Shown in pieces: positions 60,013-64,000 of a stretch of DNA of 64,000 nt. The stretch's first letter is position 1; each line of letters opens with the position of its first letter. The position numbers and the translations under genes were made by a program. The notes below the pieces were generated by a model. The model ran no database searches and had not been told where the DNA came from. It saw nothing but the letters and a program-made list of their open reading frames with translations. The DNA is taken from contig CM023540.1 in assembly GCA_013350335.1 (NCBI GenBank), positions 56,582,962 to 56,646,961 of the forward strand. The letters run 5' to 3'. The stretch is from Chimonanthus salicifolius. Its lineage: Eukaryota > Streptophyta > Magnoliopsida > Laurales > Calycanthaceae.

Positions 60013-60224
60013 TGTAGAGAATAATTCTTCTCTCTATTGTATTGATGCGTCTTCCACTTAGAGGATACAACGGTTAAATAGAAAAAAGGAGTTACAATTA
60101 AGGACCCTAAAAGGTGTCTAATCAATTACAATCAGTTACAAATCTACTAATATACATTGTATCTAGACATATATGTAGGTCTCACACCAGACGTATGGTT
60201 CCCACAACATTGGGTCCCACAACA
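60013..60224 (-). mobile_element. Copia 3' LTR (212 bp)
   Basis: On the minus strand it begins TGTTGTGGGACCCAATG at 60224 directly after the polypurine tract and ends TTATTCTCTACA at 60013. The rest of the element is at 60225 to beyond 64000, so the 5' LTR is outside the window. Confidence 0.75.
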
Positions 60225-60241
60225 CTCCCCCTCAAGTTGGC
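60225..60241 (-). other. Polypurine tract of the minus-strand Copia
   Basis: Minus strand CAACTTGAGGGGGAG immediately before the LTR, the usual Copia second-strand primer. Confidence 0.85.
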
Positions 60242-60378
60242 TCGAAGATGTCTAATATGCTTAGCTTGCCAATAACCGAAGCAAGTTCGTGACGTGGAAC
60301 CGGCTTGGTCAGGATATCTGCCAGTTGATCCTTACAGTGTACATGGGGAGTGACAAGTCGGCCTTCAAAAATATGCTG

Positions 60379-60741
60379 TCAAAGAAAGTGACAATCAACT
60401 TCAATATGCTTGGTTCGCTCATGAAAGATCGGATTAGAGGCGATGTTGATAGCCGCCTGATTGTCACAGAACATAATGAGGGGTTCAGTAGGAACAAACC
60501 CCAACTCTGTAAGAAACTGTCTGACCCAAAGAAGCTCAACTGTAGTATTTGTCATCGCACGGTACTGAGCTTCAGCACTGGAGCGAGCAACAACTGACTG
60601 TTTCTTACTACGCCAACCAACTAGATGAGAACCCAAAAAGATACAGTAACCAGTGGTCGAACGACGATTGTCAGGAGAGTCAACCCAATCGGCATCTGAA
60701 TAACCCCAAACAGAGAAGGAAGATTGTCGTGCGAAGAACAA
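60379..60741 (-). pseudogene. Copia RNase H
   Basis: A 120-residue open frame has WGYSDADWVDSPDNRRSTTG (catalytic D near the start), SAEAQYRAM and CDNQAAINIASNPIFHERTK. It degrades the RNA strand during reverse transcription. It is intact as a domain but separated from the reverse transcriptase by a frame break. Confidence 0.88.
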
Positions 60742-60810
60742 GCCCCTGCCTAGATGAGCTTTAAGATAGCGAAGGACGCGGAAGACAACATGCAGATGGG
60801 TGTCGCGTGG

Positions 60811-61587
60811 CTAGTGCATGAACTGACTAACGACACCAACTGCATAGGATAGATCTAGTCGGGTGATAGTGAAATAAATCAATTTCCCGACTAGCTTCTG
60901 ATAGAAGGAAGGAGTATCAAGAAGGTTTGCACTCAGAGTAGCTAGCATTCTGAAGAAGATCAAGAGCATACTTGCGCTGAGATAAGGAGAGTCCTCTAGA
61001 AGACTGAGCGACTTCAATATCCAAAAATTAACGCAACGGTCCCAAATCTTTAATATCAAATGTGTGCTGCAGATATGCTTTGAAGGAGGAGATGGCACCA
61101 GCATCATTACCGGTGAGGACAATGTCATCAACATATACCACGAGAAACATGACCATAGAGTGAAGATGATATGTAAAAACTGTATGATCCATCTGACATC
61201 TGGAGAAACCATAAGGCAATAGTGCACTGCTAAACTTGTCAAACCATGCCCTTGGAGACTGCTTGAGGCCATACAAAGCTTTTCTGAGTTTGCAGAGGGA
61301 GTGTGGCTCCCCCTGATGAACAAACCCCGGTGGTGGGAGCATATAAATGTCATCGTGTAGATCACCATGAAGGAATGCTTTCTTCACATCTAACTAATGC
61401 AGCGGCCAATTATAGGTGGTGCCAATGGAAATCAGACTGCGAACAGAAGTAATCTTGGCCACATGAGAGAAAATTTCCTGATTAGTCCACCCCATAAGTT
61501 TGTGTGAATCCTTTGGCAACAAGACGAGCTTTATAACGGGAGATGGAGTCATTCGGAGTATGTTTTAAAGCAAAAACCCATTTACAC
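60811..61587 (-). pseudogene. Copia reverse transcriptase (RVT_2), catalytic part
   Basis: The reading uses two overlapping frames (61387-61028 and 61368-60811). Visible are AFLHGDLHDDIYM, LCKLRKALYGLKQSPRAWFD and the catalytic VYVDDIVLTGND. Then, after a frame change, KLVGKLIYFTITRLDLSYAV. An indel lies near 61030. Between 61587 and 61387 the segment around QTYGVDYSETF-like sequence contains stops. Confidence 0.85.
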
Positions 61588-61870
61588 TAGATTGGAGTCT
61601 TCCCTTGAGGCAGGGGAACCATGTCCCATCTGTGATTTTTTTCAAGAGCTGTGAGTTCCTCTTCCATGGCTGCCTTCCAAGAGGGATCACGAAGGGCAGT
61701 GTCAACTCTCTTGGGAATCTTAACGCTGTCTAAAACTGTGATAGACATGGGAAACAACATGATAAAACACAAAATGGTCAAGTGGATGAGAAGTACAAGT
61801 ACGTTTACCTTTTCGGAGTGCAATGGGAAGATCGGACTAGGAACAGATGACATGGTGGTGTTGTCGCCGG

Positions 61871-61890
61871 GCGGGGGGGGGGGGGGGGGG
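61871..61890. repeat. G homopolymer
   Basis: About 17-19 consecutive G after CGGGC. It coincides with the frame change in the Copia frame and is a likely slippage or sequencing-uncertain site. Confidence 0.85.
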
Positions 61891-61921
61891 TCCGTCTGCG
61901 TTGATATACCAGAGTGGGTTT

Positions 61922-61976
61922 GTCAGAGCTATTAGGACTCACATCAGAGCTATTAGGACTCACATCAGAGCTAGGA
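61922..61976. repeat. 22-bp tandem repeat, 2.5 units
   Basis: Units of CAGAGCTATTAGGACTCACAT encode a repeated SSDVSPN in the minus-strand Copia linker. Confidence 0.9.
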
Positions 61977-62209
61977 GAACGAAAGTCAGGAGGGAGGAGA
62001 GGAAGAACTGGAGAAGGTGATGAGACAGATGATGAAGAGAAGTAAGGGACGGTCTCAAAGAAGGTGACATTCATAAATACATATGTTTTGCCAGTAACAG
62101 GATCAAGACAATTGTAACCTTTATGGGATGCGGAATAGCCCAAAAAAAGGCATTTCACAGCGCAGGGAGAAAGCTTATCACCAGAGAATTGGCGAACAAA
62201 GCAGTCACA

Positions 62210-62810
62210 TCAAAAAATATGTAACGGAAGAAAAGAAATATGCTTGTGAGTGGAGAGGACATCAATGGGTGATTTGTCCAACAACAGTCGGGATGGCATT
62301 GGGTTTATAAGGTAACAAGCAGTTAGAACAACCTCTGGCCAATACGACTCGAGGACATGCATGGTAAAAAGGAGAGATCGAGTGACCTCCAGAAGGTGTC
62401 TGTTTTTTCGTTCAATTACACCATTTTGTTGTGGTGTAGAGGGACAAGACAGTTGGGATTTAACACCATTCTCTTGCAAGAATTTGGCAAAATAGTGAGA
62501 TAAATATTCTCCTCCATTATCACTACGTAATATTTTAATTTTAGAACCAAATTGTGTAGCAACCCAATTGTAAAAAGTGCGAAAATGATCAAATACTTCA
62601 GACTTGTGTTTCATGATATAAATCCATGTTAGGCAAGAATAACCATCAATAAATTGCACAAAATATTGAAAACCAGTACGAGAAATAGAGGGTAATTGCC
62701 AGACATCAGAATAAATAATAGAAAATAAAGAAGAAACACGTTTATTCATAGACGGAAGAAAAGAAGTTCTACTACTTTTGCCATATTGGCAAGGTGCACA
62801 CTCAGATCAT
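62210..62810 (-). pseudogene. Copia integrase core, zinc finger partly deleted
   Basis: The core reads YSDVWQLPSISRTGFQYFVQ, IDGYSCLTWIYIM, LRSDNGGEYLS and STPQQNGVIERKNRHLLEV, giving the D...D...E catalytic triad. Upstream only CAPCQYGKSSRTSF of the zinc-binding region is present. The preceding LWHRRLGH-type histidine half is missing, because the reading jumps from CVFHDLSV straight to it. The protein joins DNA ends to the target in functional relatives; this one cannot have a complete HHCC finger. Confidence 0.85.
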
Positions 62811-63284
62811 GAAATACACAATGAGATGGAAAAAAAGTGGCTGAGCAATGAAATTGTTTAGTGAGGGCACTAACAGAAAGTAAATTATATGATAAATGAG
62901 GAACATGTAACACAGAGGAAAGGTGCATGGTGGAAGAGAGAGGGATGGTTCCTTTTGTAGCAATGGTAGTAGAGGAGCCATTAGCTAATTTCACTTGACC
63001 ATAAGAGACAAGAGAAATGTTAGACATACCCGCATATGATCAGTTACCCCGGAATCAATGATCCAAGAGGGAGAACAGGCATGATTGGCAAAGGACTCAG
63101 TACCTGAAGTGGATGAGATAACATTGGAGACCTCTGTGGGTTGAAGGCGATCAAGTCGTTGTAACAACATGTTAAAGTCCTGACGAGTGACTGGGGTACC
63201 GTCACTAACCACATCAGAAGAGGAGGTACATGCGAGGCAACAGAGACAATTGCTTGCTTTGGACGCCCATGTAGTTTGTAACAA
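62811..63284 (-). pseudogene. Copia protease and GAG-pre-integrase region
   Basis: Protease motif WIIDSGVTDHM (usual form DSGAS/T, here DSGVT) at about 63060. After a frame change: VKLANGSSTTIATKGTIPLS, LHLSSVLHVPHLSYNLLSVS, then CVFHDLSV. Confidence 0.8.
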
Positions 63285-64000
63285 GAGTCAACATAATGGT
63301 TCGTCATTTTAAAATAAGTGCAGAACCGAGACCCCTTTTTACGAGGACCTTTGGTGTCACGACGAAGGTTAGAAGTAGGATCCTTTCCATTAGAGCCAGA
63401 AGTCCCACGAGCAAGAAGAGGCATGGAAGGAAGAGTAGTCATCAAGACGGATCGTTCAACTGGCATAGGAGTCATAACCAGGCGACGCCTATCATCACGA
63501 AGCAAGGCAGAGTATACCTCTTCCAGAGAGGGAAGAGGGTGTTGCCCAAGTAGCTGGGCCCGAATAGGCTCAAACTCCTGGTTGAGGCGAGTCAAGAACT
63601 CAAAGGCCCATCGTCGATTAAGGAGCTGATTATAGAGAACAACATTAGCAGGGTCCACAAATTGAACAGATTCAAGTTGATCCAACTCGAACCAACAGGT
63701 TCGCATCTTGGAATAGTACTAAATCAATGAGAGCTCCGCCTGTCGAAGATGAGATGCGGTCTAATATAATTCATAAAGGAGAGCGGAATTGTCTCCATCA
63801 TAGTATAGGGCTTTAATGGTGTCCCACACTTCCTTAGCTGTTGGAAGAGTATAAACAGTACCACGAATGTGATCCTCCATGGAGTGAAGAAGCCATGACT
63901 GAACCAAGGATTTTTTTGCATTCCAGATACGATATGAAGAGTCAGTCTTGGATGGTTCATTAGTAGTGCCATCAGTGAAATCGGACAATTGTTTTGCATC
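63285..64000 (-). pseudogene. Copia gag
   Basis: N-terminal part (63988-63761): KKSLVQSWLLHSMEDHIRGT, YTLPTAKEVWDTIKALYYDG. C-terminal part (63706-63290): FEFLTRLNQEFEPIRAQLLG, LLRDDRRRLVM, then a knuckle CTYFKMTNHYVDSCYKLHG in which the second cysteine of C-X2-C is phenylalanine. A stop separates the two parts near 63720. The N-terminus continues past the window edge. Confidence 0.8.

Larger units (their letters stand above)
61587..62158 (-). pseudogene. Copia integrase C-terminus to reverse transcriptase N-terminus
   Basis: The reading starts FLGYSASHKGYNCLDPVTGK and VFMNVTFFETVPYF. A low-complexity linker follows with a SDVSPNS repeat and a proline run encoded by the G-tract at about 61870. 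It ends with ALRDPSWKAAMEEELTALEK, the usual start of RVT_2. There is a frame change at the G-tract and a stop after QGKTPI. Confidence 0.8.
60225..64000 (-). mobile_element. Ty1/copia element, internal region (minus strand, frameshifted)
   Basis: Reading leftwards from the window end: gag (64000-63040), protease (about 63070-62990), integrase (62810-62210), reverse transcriptase (61850-60811) and RNase H (60741-60379), then PPT and LTR. This gag-pro-INT-RT-RH order is diagnostic of Copia. All domains are recognisable, but frameshifts, stops and a deletion break the single polyprotein. The 5' end is outside the window. Confidence 0.9.

Noticed and set aside
55860..63999. TCX exon 5 and later exons
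   Set aside because: I looked on the plus strand for the C-terminal conserved regions of TCX5/6 after 55858 and found only Copia-derived or AT-rich sequence.
1..64000. CRISPR arrays, tRNA or rRNA genes
   Set aside because: Repeats here are dispersed or minisatellite-like without regular unique spacers. The tRNA-like strings are primer-binding sites of 12-16 bases, not whole tRNAs.

Overview
This window is repeat-dense nuclear DNA from a flowering plant. I cannot name the species from it. The evidence for a plant is Ty3/gypsy Athila-type and Ty1/copia Sirevirus-type retrotransposons, primer-binding sites that match plant tRNA-Asp and initiator tRNA-Met, and one intron-containing CPP/TCX-type gene. 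No bacterial genes, rRNA, tRNA or CRISPR array is visible.

Left and middle (1-45995) is a stack of nested LTR retrotransposons. A minus-strand Athila LTR (506-1895) sits in the gag of a decayed plus-strand Athila (1896-about 4505). A second Athila, minus strand (31482-42032), has its gag split by a 3.7 kb LTR-like unit (33359-37024). Between them is a Sirevirus-like Copia pair in tandem. The internal region 9929-12885 and a second internal region starting at 26337 share one LTR (12886-26336). That LTR is itself split at 14416 by 11.6 kb of inserted sequence flanked by GAACC target duplications. The main invader is one family of 2.8-4.9 kb units, called here the 'TGTAAC family'. It has six nearly complete copies and one fragment (4557-9072, 14416-26018 with two more copies nested inside, 27532-31439, 33359-37024). 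The units run TG...CA, most have 5-bp target duplications, and no coding interior was found, so they look like very long solo LTRs. They carry at least 25 copies of a 29-bp near-palindrome plus clusters of hairpin-forming repeats.

At 42033-45995, a gypsy-type LTR holding a 2.7 kb solo LTR interrupts the 3' LTR of a minus-strand TRIM-like miniature retrotransposon. The TRIM keeps its 266-bp 5' LTR, tRNA-Met PBS and polypurine tract.

Right (47559-55858) holds the only host gene found: four exons of a tesmin/TSO1-like CXC protein (TCX5/TCX6 type, LIN54-like DREAM subunit) on the plus strand. The exons encode the N-terminus and the full two-CXC DNA-binding domain. Intron 2 contains a Copia solo LTR and a LINE tail. 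After exon 4 come a Copia LTR (minus), a decayed plus-strand Copia gag, and a largely intact but frameshifted minus-strand Copia (60013 to the window end). The C-terminal half of the TCX protein is not in the window, so either the intron is over 8 kb long or the gene is truncated.

Apart from the TCX gene, every longer open frame I could assign belongs to a retroelement.
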